Below are positions 26,547-35,331 of a DNA stretch of 64,000 nt, one piece after another. A program made the translations under genes and the position numbers. Origin of the DNA: Ciceribacter thiooxidans. Lineage in GTDB: Bacteria > Pseudomonadota > Alphaproteobacteria > Rhizobiales > Rhizobiaceae. The DNA lies in NCBI RefSeq assembly GCF_014126615.1, contig NZ_CP059896.1:2056501-2120500 (forward strand), read 5' to 3'. The notes beneath the pieces were generated by a model. It saw only the letters and a list, made by a program, of their open reading frames with translations, did not search any database and had not been told where the DNA came from. The stretch's first letter is position 1, and each line of letters begins with the position of its first letter.

Positions 26547-28304
26547 ATGCGGAAATTCCTTCTCAACAGCGCCTTCGTTTCCCTCCTCGTCCTGCCGGTC
26601 GGCGGTCTTGCCCAGCAGGCGTCAGACACTGTCGCGCCGGAACGCGCAACGGGATTTGCTGCTGCCGCCCGCACCGAGGCGAAAAGCTTCATGGTCGCAG
26701 CCGCCAATCCTCTCGCAGCGGAGGCCGGGCTGGCCACCCTTGCGAAGGGCGGAAATGCGATCGATGCGATGGTCGCCGTCCAGACCGTGCTCGGCCTCGT
26801 GGAGCCGCAGAGCTCCGGCCTCGGCGGCGGCGCCTTCCTCGTCTATTACGATGCCGCGTCGGGCAGACTGACGACCTTCGACGGGCGCGAGACGGCACCC
26901 ATGGAAGCGACGCCAAAGCTCTTCCTCGATGCCGAGGGGCAGCCGCTGAAATTCATGGATGCCGTGGTCGGCGGACGCTCCGTCGGCACGCCGGGCACCG
27001 TGAAACTCCTGTCCGAGGTGCACAAGCGCTACGGCAAGACGGACTGGGCGCAACTGTTTGAACCAGCCGAAAAGCTCGCCACCGACGGCTTTGCCGTTTC
27101 ACCTCGTCTCGCCTCGCTGGTCGCGGCGGAAGGCGAGCGGCTCAAGAAATACGACGGTGCACGCAGCTACTTCTACGACGCCTCCGGCGCGCCGCTCACG
27201 GAAGGCACGATCCTCAAGAACCCGGCCTATGCGGAGACCCTGAAGGCGATCGCGGAGGGCGGTGCCGATGCGTTCTACAGCGGACCGATCGCCGAAGCGA
27301 TCGTCAAGACCGTGCGCGAGGCCGCCGACAATCCCGGCGTCCTTTCACTTGCAGACTTCGCTAATTACCGAATTGTCGAACGATGGCCGGTCTGCGTGAC
27401 CTACCGGGCGCTGGACGTCTGCGGCATGGGGCCGCCCTCCTCCGGCGGTGTCGCCGTCGGGCAGATCCTCGGAATGGTCGAGAATTTCGATCTCAAGGCG
27501 CTGGGCCCCGACAGCGTCGAGAGCTGGCGCATCATCGGCGATGCGCAGCGCCTCGCCTTCGCCGACCGCGAACGCTATCTCGCCGACACCGATTTCGTCC
27601 CCTCGCCGATCAAGGGCCTCGTCGGCAAGGACTATCTCGGCCAGCGCGCATCCCTTCTCGACGGTGACAAGGCGCTCGCCCCCGACGCGGTGAAGGCCGG
27701 AGAGCCGGAATGGGATCATGCCCTGCTCTTCGGCCGGGGCCAGGCGATCGAGCTTCCCTCGACCAGCCATTTCGTCATCGTCGACAAGGACGGCAACGTC
27801 GTCTCGATGACCACCACGATCGAAAGCGGCTTCGGCTCGCGGCTGATGACCGACGGCTTCCTGCTCAACAACGAGCTTACCGACTTTTCCTTCAAGACCC
27901 ATGACGGCGGCCTGCCGGTCGCCAATCGCGTCGAGCCGGGCAAGCGTCCGCGCTCTTCGATGTCGCCGACGATCGTGCTCAAGGACGGAAAGCCCCTGCT
28001 GGCGATCGGGTCGCCGGGCGGCAGCCAGATCATCGGCTACGTCGCGCAGGCGCTGATCGCCTATGTCGACTGGGGCATGCCGGTGGAAAAAATTGTCGCC
28101 CAACCCCACTTCATAAACCGCTTCGGTCCCTACGAAGTCGAGGCCGGGACGTCGGCAGAACAGATGGCGGAGCCGCTGAAGGCGCTCGGATACGAGATCA
28201 AGGCGGGCGAGATGACGTCCGGCCTCCACGCGATCGAAATCACCGCCGAAGGGCTTGCCGGCAGCGCCGACCCGAGGCGCGAGGGGGTCGCACTCGGAGA
28301 GTAA
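26547..28304 (+). CDS. ggt: Gamma-glutamyltransferase
   Basis: A 585-aa periplasmic Ntn-hydrolase precursor. Signal peptide KFLLNSAFVSLLVLPVGGLA; substrate-binding FDGRETAP with the conserved Arg; autocleavage site before T406 in PSTSHFVIVD, the nucleophile of the small subunit; and the oxyanion-loop GSPGGSQI. It moves gamma-glutamyl groups from glutathione to water or amino acids. ATG 26547 is preferred over GTG 26541 because GGAG lies 5 bp before it. Length is normal. Confidence 0.95.
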   Translation: MRKFLLNSAFVSLLVLPVGGLAQQASDTVAPERATGFAAAARTEAKSFMVAAANPLAAEAGLATLAKGGNAIDAMVAVQTVLGLVEPQSSGLGGGAFLVYYDAASGRLTTFDGRETAPMEATPKLFLDAEGQPLKFMDAVVGGRSVGTPGTVKLLSEVHKRYGKTDWAQLFEPAEKLATDGFAVSPRLASLVAAEGERLKKYDGARSYFYDASGAPLTEGTILKNPAYAETLKAIAEGGADAFYSGPIAEAIVKTVREAADNPGVLSLADFANYRIVERWPVCVTYRALDVCGMGPPSSGGVAVGQILGMVENFDLKALGPDSVESWRIIGDAQRLAFADRERYLADTDFVPSPIKGLVGKDYLGQRASLLDGDKALAPDAVKAGEPEWDHALLFGRGQAIELPSTSHFVIVDKDGNVVSMTTTIESGFGSRLMTDGFLLNNELTDFSFKTHDGGLPVANRVEPGKRPRSSMSPTIVLKDGKPLLAIGSPGGSQIIGYVAQALIAYVDWGMPVEKIVAQPHFINRFGPYEVEAGTSAEQMAEPLKALGYEIKAGEMTSGLHAIEITAEGLAGSADPRREGVALGE

Positions 28305-28359
28305 CGGATAGGGCCGCGGCGGCCTTTCGGATCACAGTGGATTGCGCTAGGCATCGGGC

Positions 28360-29607
28360 ATGTCCAGTCTCTCGTCGTTTCTCCGCATCGATCCCGAAAC
28401 CCGCCGCGTCTTCCTCGACGCCCGCGATCCCGCCTTTTACAGCGATCCGAATCGCACCTATGCAGCGCTACATGCCGCCTGCCCGACCTTCTACTGGGAA
28501 GAGCAGCGGCAATGGTTCTGCACCGGCTACGACACGGTGAACGCGCTGCTTCGGGACCGGCGTTTCGGCCGCCAGATCCTTCACATCGCGACCCGCGAGG
28601 AGCTCGGAATGCCCGAGCCCCTCGCCCACACCCGCCATTTCGATGCCGCCGAGGCGCATTCGCTGCTCGAACTCGAGCCGCCGGAGCACACGCGGCTCAG
28701 GACACTCGTCAACCGCGCCTTCGTCTCCCGCCACATCGAGAAGATGACGCCGGAGATTGAGGCGCTTGCAAACAGCTTGATCGACGGGTTCGAAAAGGAC
28801 GGCAAGACCGAGCTTCTCACCTCCTTCGCCGACATCATTCCGGTGACGATGATCGCCCGCATGATCGGCATTCCCGAGGAGATGGGGCCGCAGCTCCTGA
28901 AGTGGAGCCACGACTATGTCGGCATGTACATGTTCAAGCGCGGCCGCGCCGACGAGGAGGCCGCGGACCGTTCGGCGCGTGAATTCGCCGATTACGTCCG
29001 CTCGATGATCGCTGCGCGGCGGGCCGAACCCCGTGACGACCTACTCAGCCACATGATCCACACCGAGCACAAGGGACAGTTCCTCACCGAGGACGAACTC
29101 GTCTCGACGACGATCGTGCTGCTTAATGCCGGGCATGAGGCGACGGTACACCAGATCGGCAATTCCGTACGGGTGATCCTCGAAAGCGGCATCGAGCCAG
29201 CGACGCTGTTCTGCGATCCGAAGACCACGGAACGGACCGTCGAGGAAACGCTGCGCATCTGTGCGCCCGTTCACATCTTCCAGCGCTATTGCCTCGAACC
29301 GGCAGAGGTCGACGGCGTCAGCTTCCAACGCGGTGACAAGGTGAGCCTGATCCTCGCCGCCGCCAATCTCGATCCGGCCAAGTTCACCGATCCGCTGACC
29401 TTCAGGCCTGATCGCGACGAGGGCGTGAACCTTTCCTTCGGCGCCGGCATCCATTTCTGCATCGGCGCGCCGCTCGCGCGACTCGAACTCAATCTCGTCT
29501 TGCCAATCCTCTTCCGGCGCCTGTCGGGCCTGAAGCTCGCCCGCCAGCCGACGGTCAAGGACGTCTACCACTTCCACGGTCTGGAGCGGCTCGATCTCGA
29601 ATGGTAG
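28360..29607 (+). CDS. Cytochrome P450
   Basis: A 415-aa soluble bacterial P450. I-helix LNAGHEATVHQIG with the oxygen-binding motif, ExxR in EETLRI, and heme-binding loop FGAGIHFCIGAPLAR with C367. Substrate unknown. No ferredoxin gene is adjacent, so electrons come from elsewhere. Its last 53 bp overlap the 3' end of the convergent WYL regulator gene. Confidence 0.95.
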   Translation: MSSLSSFLRIDPETRRVFLDARDPAFYSDPNRTYAALHAACPTFYWEEQRQWFCTGYDTVNALLRDRRFGRQILHIATREELGMPEPLAHTRHFDAAEAHSLLELEPPEHTRLRTLVNRAFVSRHIEKMTPEIEALANSLIDGFEKDGKTELLTSFADIIPVTMIARMIGIPEEMGPQLLKWSHDYVGMYMFKRGRADEEAADRSAREFADYVRSMIAARRAEPRDDLLSHMIHTEHKGQFLTEDELVSTTIVLLNAGHEATVHQIGNSVRVILESGIEPATLFCDPKTTERTVEETLRICAPVHIFQRYCLEPAEVDGVSFQRGDKVSLILAAANLDPAKFTDPLTFRPDRDEGVNLSFGAGIHFCIGAPLARLELNLVLPILFRRLSGLKLARQPTVKDVYHFHGLERLDLEW

Positions 29608-30604
29608 CGCCGGGCGGCGGTGCTCCGCCCGCACCCTGTCTGTAGCGCTCGGCCAGTCTTTCCAGCGCCTCCCGCGTCGCCTCGCGCAGCGTGTCGGGCG
29701 CCAGCACCTCGGCTTCCGTGCCGAGCCGCAGGAATTCCGAGATGGCGTGCTGCGCCTGACCACAGGGCAGCGTGACGATCCACCGGTCTTCACCCTGCTC
29801 GTCCTTCTCTATCTCTGTCTCCATGCGGGCACGGACATAGGAGGGAGAGATGTGTTCGAGGAGCCGCAGGCCCCATTTGGAGACGCGCAGGGTCGCCGTG
29901 TTCGGATGCAGTTCCGCCTCCAGCCTCAGCGTGTTCTCCGTCCAGTAGCCGGCAAGGTCGAAATCCTCCGGGCGTTCGAATCTCTCTTCCGTGACGACGA
30001 GGTCGAGGATCCGCGCGATGCGATAGGTTCGCACGTCGCCGTCGACGCGCGCCGCCATGTACCAGGCACCGCCCTTCAGGACGACGCCGAGCGGCGCGGC
30101 CTCGCGGTTCTTCTCCGCCTTCCAGCTGCGATAGCGCATGCGGACAAGCTTGCAATTCCAGACCGCATCGGCGATCGCCTGCAGATGCTCCGGACGCTCG
30201 CTCTCTCCGAACCAGGTCGGCGCGTCGAGATGGAATCGACCCTGCATGCGGGCAGCACTCTGGCGAAGGTCCTCGGGCAGCGCCGCCGTCAACTTCTTCT
30301 GGGCGCCCGCCATCAACGATCCGAGGCCGAGGTCCGCGGCAGCGCCCGGCACGCCGGAGAGGAACATCGCTTCCGCCTCTCCCGGAGAAAGGCCGTTCAG
30401 GCGCACGCGGTAGCCGTCGAGCAGGCGATAGCCGCCCTCCGAGCCACGCTCGCTGTAGACGGGAACACCTGAAAGCGACAGCGCATCGATGTCGCGGTAG
30501 ATCGTGCGGACCGAAACACCGTTCTCCGCAGCAAGCGTCTCGGCAGTCACCAGGCCCTTCGCCTGCAGAGTGGTCAGGATGTTGATCAGCCGTACCGCGC
30601 GCAT
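29555..30604 (-). CDS. YafY-type HTH/WYL transcriptional regulator
   Basis: A 349-aa regulator. N-terminal winged helix (MRAVRLINILTTLQAKGLVTAETLA, then SVRTIYRDIDALSLSGVP), then a WYL domain (VRMRYRSWKAEKNREAAPLGVVLKGGAWYMAARVDG) and a WCX-like C-terminus. ATG 30604 follows the upstream region shared with the divergent GST gene; this arrangement suggests the GST is a target. The C-terminal tail reads antisense into the P450 gene. Confidence 0.9.
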   Translation of the reverse strand: MRAVRLINILTTLQAKGLVTAETLAAENGVSVRTIYRDIDALSLSGVPVYSERGSEGGYRLLDGYRVRLNGLSPGEAEAMFLSGVPGAAADLGLGSLMAGAQKKLTAALPEDLRQSAARMQGRFHLDAPTWFGESERPEHLQAIADAVWNCKLVRMRYRSWKAEKNREAAPLGVVLKGGAWYMAARVDGDVRTYRIARILDLVVTEERFERPEDFDLAGYWTENTLRLEAELHPNTATLRVSKWGLRLLEHISPSYVRARMETEIEKDEQGEDRWIVTLPCGQAQHAISEFLRLGTEAEVLAPDTLREATREALERLAERYRQGAGGAPPPGATIRDRAAPDRGSGRRP

Positions 30605-30710
30605 CGCAAAAATCTCCGTTGCAGCGATTATCCTAAACCAACATGACAAAAACTGACAGGTATGGTGCGCCACACTGCCGTCATTGCTTCAAACCATGAA
30701 GGAGAAAACG

Positions 30711-31373
30711 ATGACCAAGCGCGAACCGATCACCCTCTTCTATTCGCCGCAGACCCGTGCCACCGGCGCGCGCCTGCTTCTCGAGGAACTGGGCGTTCCC
30801 TACGAGATGCACATTCTCAACATGAAGGCCGGCGAGCAGCGCCAACCCGACTATCTTGCCGTCAATCCGATGGGCAAGGTTCCTGCCATCCTGCATGGCG
30901 GGACGCTCGTCACGGAACAGGCGGCGGTCTACCTCTACCTCGCCGATCTCTTCGCGGAGAAGGGCCTCGCGCCCGCCATCGACGATCCCGACCGCGGGAC
31001 CTATCTCCGCTGGATGGTCTTTTACGGCAGCTGCTTCGAGCCGGCCGTGATCGACCGCTACCTGCAGCGCGAACCGGCAAGCCCGAACGAAACGCCGTAC
31101 AGCAGCTACAACGACATGCTGGACGCGCTGGAGGACGCACTGAAGGCAGGCCCCTATCTCCTCGGAGATCGCATGACCGCCGCCGACCTGCTCTGGGGCG
31201 TGGCGCTTCACTGGACCACCGTGTTCGGGCTGGTACCCGATCGTCCCGTCTTCCGCCGCTACATCGACCTGATGACCGCGCGTGACGCCTACCAGCGGGT
31301 GACGGAGGAAGATGCGGTGCTCGCGGCCGAACACCAGGCGGAAGCCGAGCGCAGGACCGGCGCTGCGGCCTGA
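30711..31373 (+). CDS. Glutathione S-transferase family protein
   Basis: A 220-aa protein with a thioredoxin-fold N-terminus (ITLFYSPQTRATGARLLLEELGVPYEM), the PMGKVPAILHGG cis-Pro loop and TEQAAVYLYLAD, followed by an all-helical C-terminal domain. The ATG at 30711 follows GAAGGAG. It likely conjugates or reduces electrophilic compounds. It is divergent from the WYL regulator (106-bp gap), which probably controls it. Confidence 0.9.
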   Translation: MTKREPITLFYSPQTRATGARLLLEELGVPYEMHILNMKAGEQRQPDYLAVNPMGKVPAILHGGTLVTEQAAVYLYLADLFAEKGLAPAIDDPDRGTYLRWMVFYGSCFEPAVIDRYLQREPASPNETPYSSYNDMLDALEDALKAGPYLLGDRMTAADLLWGVALHWTTVFGLVPDRPVFRRYIDLMTARDAYQRVTEEDAVLAAEHQAEAERRTGAAA

Positions 31374-31413
31374 CGTCCATCCGGCCCGGCAACGGTCGGG
31401 CCGGTCTCTCCGC

Positions 31414-31758
31414 TCAGAGCCGGATCACGTAATCCTTGCGAGTCGTTTCAACGACTTCCCAGGTTCCCTTGAAGCCCGGCCTCAGAATCATCCGGTCGCC
31501 GGCTTTGAGATGGACCGGCTCGCCGCCGTCTTCCGTGACGACCGAATACCCTTCGAGGACGTGGAAATACTCCCACTCGTCATAGAGGATGCGCCACTTG
31601 CCCGGTGTCGATTGCCAGACGCCGGCATAGACGCCGCCCTCCGCTTCCTCGAGGTTCCAGGTGAGGAAATGCGGATCGCCCGAAATCAGCCGGTCGGGTG
31701 CTGGCGCCCCCTCCTCCGGCTCGACGGCAGAAATGTCGAATGCGATCATATGACTCAT
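31414..31758 (-). CDS. Cupin domain protein (DUF861-type)
   Basis: A 114-aa single-cupin protein: KWRILYDEWEYFHVLEGYSVVTEDGGE (motif 1 with E and H) and AGDRMILRPGFKGTWEVVE (motif 2). This is the ureidoglycine aminohydrolase-like (S)-cupin group. Reaction unknown. It lies 51 bp after metY on the same strand and may be cotranscribed. Confidence 0.82.
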   Translation of the reverse strand: MSHMIAFDISAVEPEEGAPAPDRLISGDPHFLTWNLEEAEGGVYAGVWQSTPGKWRILYDEWEYFHVLEGYSVVTEDGGEPVHLKAGDRMILRPGFKGTWEVVETTRKDYVIRL

Positions 31759-31809
31759 GGATCATCACCTGCGCCGCGCCCTGCCGGGCGCGGCATCCCT
31801 TGCTACCCG

Positions 31810-33093
31810 TCAGACCTTGGCGAGCGACTGCTCGAGGTCGGCGATGATGTCGGCCGCATCCTCGATGCCGATCGAGAGCCTCACCACGTCGGGGCCGGCA
31901 CCGGCGGCGATCTGCTGCGCCTCGGTGAGCTGGGCGTGGGTCGTGGACGCCGGATGGATGACGAGCGAACGGGTGTCACCGATGTTGGCGAGATGGGAGA
32001 AGAGCTGCAGCCCTTCGACCAGCGCCTTGCCGGCAGCATAACCGCCTCTCACGCCGAAGGTGAAGACGGCGCCCGCGCCCTTAGGCGAATAGCGCTGCTG
32101 GAGCGCATGGTTGGGGTCGCTGTCGAGGCCGGCATAGTTCACCCACGCGACCTTCGGATGCTGCTTCAGCCATGTTGCGACCTTCAGTGCGTTGTCGCAG
32201 TGACGTTGCATGCGCAGCGGCAGGGTTTCGATCCCCGTCAGGATCAGGAAGGCATTCATCGGCGCAATCGCCGGCCCGAGATCGCGCAGGCCGAGCACGC
32301 GGCAGGCAATCGCGAAGGCGAAATTGCCGAAGGCCTCATGCAGGACCACGCCGCCATATTCCGTGCGCGGCTCCGACAGGGCCTGATAATTGCCGGACTT
32401 CGACCAGTCGAACGTGCCGCCGTCGACGATGATGCCGCCCATGGAATTGCCGTGGCCGCCGAGGAATTTCGTCGCCGAGTGGACGACGATGTCGGCACCG
32501 TGCTCCAGCGGCCGCAGGAGATACGGCGTCGCCATGGTGTTGTCGACGATCAGCGGCAGGCCGTGCTTACGCGCGACCTCGGCGATAGCGGCGATATCGA
32601 CGAAGGTGCCGCCCGGATTGGCGAGGCTCTCTATGAAGATCGCCCGCGTGCGGTCGTCGATCTCCGCCTCGAAGCTCTCCGGATCGGCAGGATCGGCCCA
32701 GCGGACCTGCCAGCCGAAGCTCTTGAAGGCATGGCCGAACTGGTTGATCGAACCGCCATAGAGTTTTCGCGCCGCGACGAAGTTGTCGCCCGGCTGCATG
32801 ATGGTGTGGAAGACGAGCATCTGCGCGGCGTGACCGGAGGCGACCGCCAGAGCCGCAGTTCCGCCTTCGAGGGCCGCGACCCTCTCCTCGAGAACCGCCT
32901 GGGTGGGGTTCATGATTCGAGTATAAATATTGCCGAACTGCTTCAGCCCGAAGAGTGCTGCCGCATGGTCAGCGTCGTTGAAGACGTAGGCCGTCGTCTG
33001 GTAGATGGGGGTGATCCGGGCACCGGTCGCCGGGTCCGGCTGCGCTCCCGCATGCACCGCCAAAGTCGAAAATCCCGGGTTTCTGTCGGGCAT
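31810..33093 (-). CDS. metY: O-acetylhomoserine sulfhydrylase / aminocarboxypropyltransferase
   Basis: A 427-aa PLP enzyme of the Cys/Met metabolism family. The PLP lysine is K209 in HSATKFLGGHG; other family motifs are YTRIMNPTQAVLEERVAALEGG and NTMATPYL. It forms homocysteine from O-acetylhomoserine and sulfide. No SAM-type riboswitch was recognised upstream. A FixK box lies 100 bp upstream but faces the divergent gene more closely. Confidence 0.93.
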   Translation of the reverse strand: MPDRNPGFSTLAVHAGAQPDPATGARITPIYQTTAYVFNDADHAAALFGLKQFGNIYTRIMNPTQAVLEERVAALEGGTAALAVASGHAAQMLVFHTIMQPGDNFVAARKLYGGSINQFGHAFKSFGWQVRWADPADPESFEAEIDDRTRAIFIESLANPGGTFVDIAAIAEVARKHGLPLIVDNTMATPYLLRPLEHGADIVVHSATKFLGGHGNSMGGIIVDGGTFDWSKSGNYQALSEPRTEYGGVVLHEAFGNFAFAIACRVLGLRDLGPAIAPMNAFLILTGIETLPLRMQRHCDNALKVATWLKQHPKVAWVNYAGLDSDPNHALQQRYSPKGAGAVFTFGVRGGYAAGKALVEGLQLFSHLANIGDTRSLVIHPASTTHAQLTEAQQIAAGAGPDVVRLSIGIEDAADIIADLEQSLAKV

Positions 33094-33192
33094 TCAAGCC
33101 TCCCTTTTCTGGAATCCAGTCAGTCTTAACGGCTGTCGGCGTGAGTTAATCGCGATTTCTTCTTTCCCGCAAGGCGGCACCATCGACGAATG

Positions 33193-33206
33193 TTGATCGA
33201 AATCAA
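33193..33206. promoter_or_regulatory. FNR/FixK box (TTGAT-N4-ATCAA)
   Basis: A perfect dyad TTGATCGAAATCAA is centred about 58 bp before the ATG of the DUF6455 gene. If class II, transcription would start near 33241, just before the GGAGG ribosome site. In rhizobia FixK/FnrN act at low oxygen. Confidence 0.8.
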
Positions 33207-33257
33207 TGCAACTCCGCCGCCGCGGCAGATCATCTCATCAAACGATGGAGGTTTGCC

Positions 33258-33686
33258 ATGGGCCAGATTACGAATGACCATTCCCGCGGGCCACTTGCCA
33301 GGATCGTCGAATGGATCACGAGAGGCTGGGAAGGCGCGAGCGAAGCGGAAATGATCGCCGCGCTGGATGAAAAGACCATCAGCGACATCGCCCAGGACTG
33401 CGGCATCTCGCCCGAACAGCTCGTCGAGCTCGCCAAGGCCGGCCCGCACGCCGCCGACGAGATGCCGGAAATGATGCGGGCGCTGCTCATCGACCCGACC
33501 GAGGTCGAGCTTCGCTTCCGCGCCCTCTTCCGCGACATGCAGATCAACTGTTCACGTTGCCATGCCAAGCGCCAGTGCCGCACCGACCTCAAGGACGGGA
33601 CGGCACCGACGGAATTCGTAGATTACTGCGCCAATTCCGACGACCTCAACGTGCTCAGGGCGATCCCCGAAGTGCGGATGCACTAG
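33258..33686 (+). CDS. DUF6455-like protein with four-cysteine motif
   Basis: A 142-aa soluble protein with helical N-terminus. The C-terminal part has C98-x2-C101-x5-C107-x16-C124 (INCSRCHAKRQCR, then EFVDYCANS), the pattern I associate with alphaproteobacterial DUF6455. Four cysteines could bind zinc or an iron-sulphur cluster. The perfect FixK box upstream and GGAGG before the ATG suggest low-oxygen expression. Its stop overlaps the convergent CoA-binding gene by 4 bp. Function not known. Confidence 0.75.
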   Translation: MGQITNDHSRGPLARIVEWITRGWEGASEAEMIAALDEKTISDIAQDCGISPEQLVELAKAGPHAADEMPEMMRALLIDPTEVELRFRALFRDMQINCSRCHAKRQCRTDLKDGTAPTEFVDYCANSDDLNVLRAIPEVRMH

Positions 33687-34111
33687 AGGCCGAGGCGAGG
33701 AATCTCGATTGCCGGGCAACGGTCCATGACGACCTTGATCCCGGCGGCCTCGGCCCTTCCGGCTGCGGCGTCGTCGCGAACGGAGAGCTGTCCCCAGAGC
33801 ACCTTGGGCAGCGGCTTCATCTGAAGCACCTCGTCGACGACGGCATCGAGATACTCGGCGGCGCGGAAGACATCGATCATGTCGACCGGCTCTCCGATTT
33901 CGGCGAGCCGTCCGACAACGGGCTGACCGAGGATTTCCTTGCCCGCCTGCCCCGGGTTGACGGGAATGACCTTGTAGCCCCTGGAGAGCAGAAAGCGCAT
34001 GACTCCGTAACTCGGCCTTGCCGCGTTTGGAGATGCCCCGACAAGCGCGATGATTCGCGTCTTGGTCAGAATGTCGGAGAGGTAGGCGTCGTCGTACCGG
34101 TTATGATTCAT
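33683..34111 (-). CDS. CoA-binding domain protein (YccU-like)
   Basis: A 142-aa Rossmann-fold protein: TRIIALVGASPNAARPSYGVMRFLLSRGYKVIPVNPG is the CoA_binding (succinyl-CoA synthetase alpha-like) signature, and VVMDRCPAIE is the usual end. Family members bind CoA; the role is unclear. It starts at ATG 34111. Confidence 0.88.
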   Translation of the reverse strand: MNHNRYDDAYLSDILTKTRIIALVGASPNAARPSYGVMRFLLSRGYKVIPVNPGQAGKEILGQPVVGRLAEIGEPVDMIDVFRAAEYLDAVVDEVLQMKPLPKVLWGQLSVRDDAAAGRAEAAGIKVVMDRCPAIEIPRLGL

Positions 34112-34242
34112 GAGCTCACGGGTCCTTTCTTTCCTCTTTTTATTAGCTTGTTCTTATTTTCTAAACTATAATGACAACATTCGGGCACTGCTATTCGAGA
34201 CTACGCATGAGGAACATCGAAACGCCTGAAAGGAAGACGAAG

Positions 34243-34593
34243 ATGAGACCGCTGTTTCTTGCCATTCCACTCGTCGCCCTGGCCACCTCGGCCTTCGCGC
34301 TGCCCAAATATACCTCCACCAAAATGACCTGTGCTCAGGTACAGGAGACCGTTCGCGCCCGCGGAACCGTCATTCTCACCTATCCGTCGCCGCGCCTGCG
34401 GGGACACATGCTCTACAACACCTATGTCTCCAGCCGGCAGTTCTGCAAGCCGAACGAAATCACCAAACGGGTAAGCGTGCCGAGCCGTGACCTCCGGTAC
34501 TGTCCAGTCCTGACCTGCACGCAGGATCGACGCGAGCCCCAGCGGCAGGAACAGAGAGACCAGCAGCCAACCGACCCCGGCGGCATCTTCTGA
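34243..34593 (+). CDS. Small secreted protein, unknown function
   Basis: A 116-aa protein with a signal peptide (MRPLFLAIPLVALATSAFA, cleavage about residue 19). The mature part has CAQVQETVRARGTVILTYPS, FCKPNEITKRVSVPSRD and RYCPVLTC; the four cysteines suggest two disulfides. The tail is Gln/Arg/Pro-rich. ATG at 34243 follows AGGAAGACGAAG. Homologues in Rhizobiaceae are usually named hypothetical. Confidence 0.7.
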   Translation: MRPLFLAIPLVALATSAFALPKYTSTKMTCAQVQETVRARGTVILTYPSPRLRGHMLYNTYVSSRQFCKPNEITKRVSVPSRDLRYCPVLTCTQDRREPQRQEQRDQQPTDPGGIF

Positions 34594-34709
34594 ACGTTCT
34601 CCCGCGAGATCGGCCAGCTCACGCCGAATGAGCTCTTGTGATGCCCGTTCGCGAAGAGCGGGCGTCACATGCGGGTGCGGCCCCCGAGGCGGACCCGGGG
34701 ACCGCCCCG

Positions 34710-35141
34710 TCAATCGGGCAAGACAAGGTGCCCCTCTTCGTCGAGAGGAAAGAAGGGATTGTGCGCAACTTCCCAGAGGTGACCGTCCGGATCGGCGAAA
34801 TAGCCTGAATAACCGCCCCAGAAGACTTCTCGGGGTGATTTCACCAGGCTTGCGCCACAGGACACCGCGAAGTCGATGACGCGGTCGACCTCTGCCGGGC
34901 TTTCGACATTCTGTGCCAACGTCACCCCGGAAAAACCACCGGTGCCGGGAGCCACGCCCGCATCCGCGGCCAGCGCCTCCCGAGAGAAAAGCGCCAACAC
35001 GATTCCCTTGAGCTTCATGAAGGTGATGGCCTCCTGCGACGCCGCCGAATGCCTCCAGCCAAGCTTCTCGTAGAAGGCGGTGCTGCGCTGCAGATCCTCG
35101 ACGCCGAGGGTAATGATCGAAATGCGCCGCTCCAATGCCAT
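34710..35141 (-). CDS. VOC family protein (glyoxalase-like)
   Basis: A 143-aa protein with the two-repeat VOC fold: ISIITLGVEDLQRSTAFYEKLGW and SGYFADPDGHLWEVAHNP. The final E is a usual metal ligand. ATG 35141 follows GGAAGGGATC; a TTG at 35162 is possible. Substrate unknown. Confidence 0.88.
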   Translation of the reverse strand: MALERRISIITLGVEDLQRSTAFYEKLGWRHSAASQEAITFMKLKGIVLALFSREALAADAGVAPGTGGFSGVTLAQNVESPAEVDRVIDFAVSCGASLVKSPREVFWGGYSGYFADPDGHLWEVAHNPFFPLDEEGHLVLPD

Positions 35142-35331
35142 GACACGATCCCTTCCATACAATGCGACGTATGCTTCGTTCTTTCTATGTATTCTTTTTG
35201 TTCACTGCCATATTAGGTGAAACTTATTCGTAAGCGCCTAAAATTCAACAGGTTTTGACGGTCGTCAATTTTTCCCGCGATCAGGTGGGTCGCGAGACAT
35301 CGCCGACGCGGGAAAGAGGCACGCGACGCCG

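Noticed and set aside
33094..33192. Possible SAM riboswitch upstream of metY
   Set aside because: The conserved SAM-I or SAM-II core could not be found on the minus strand.
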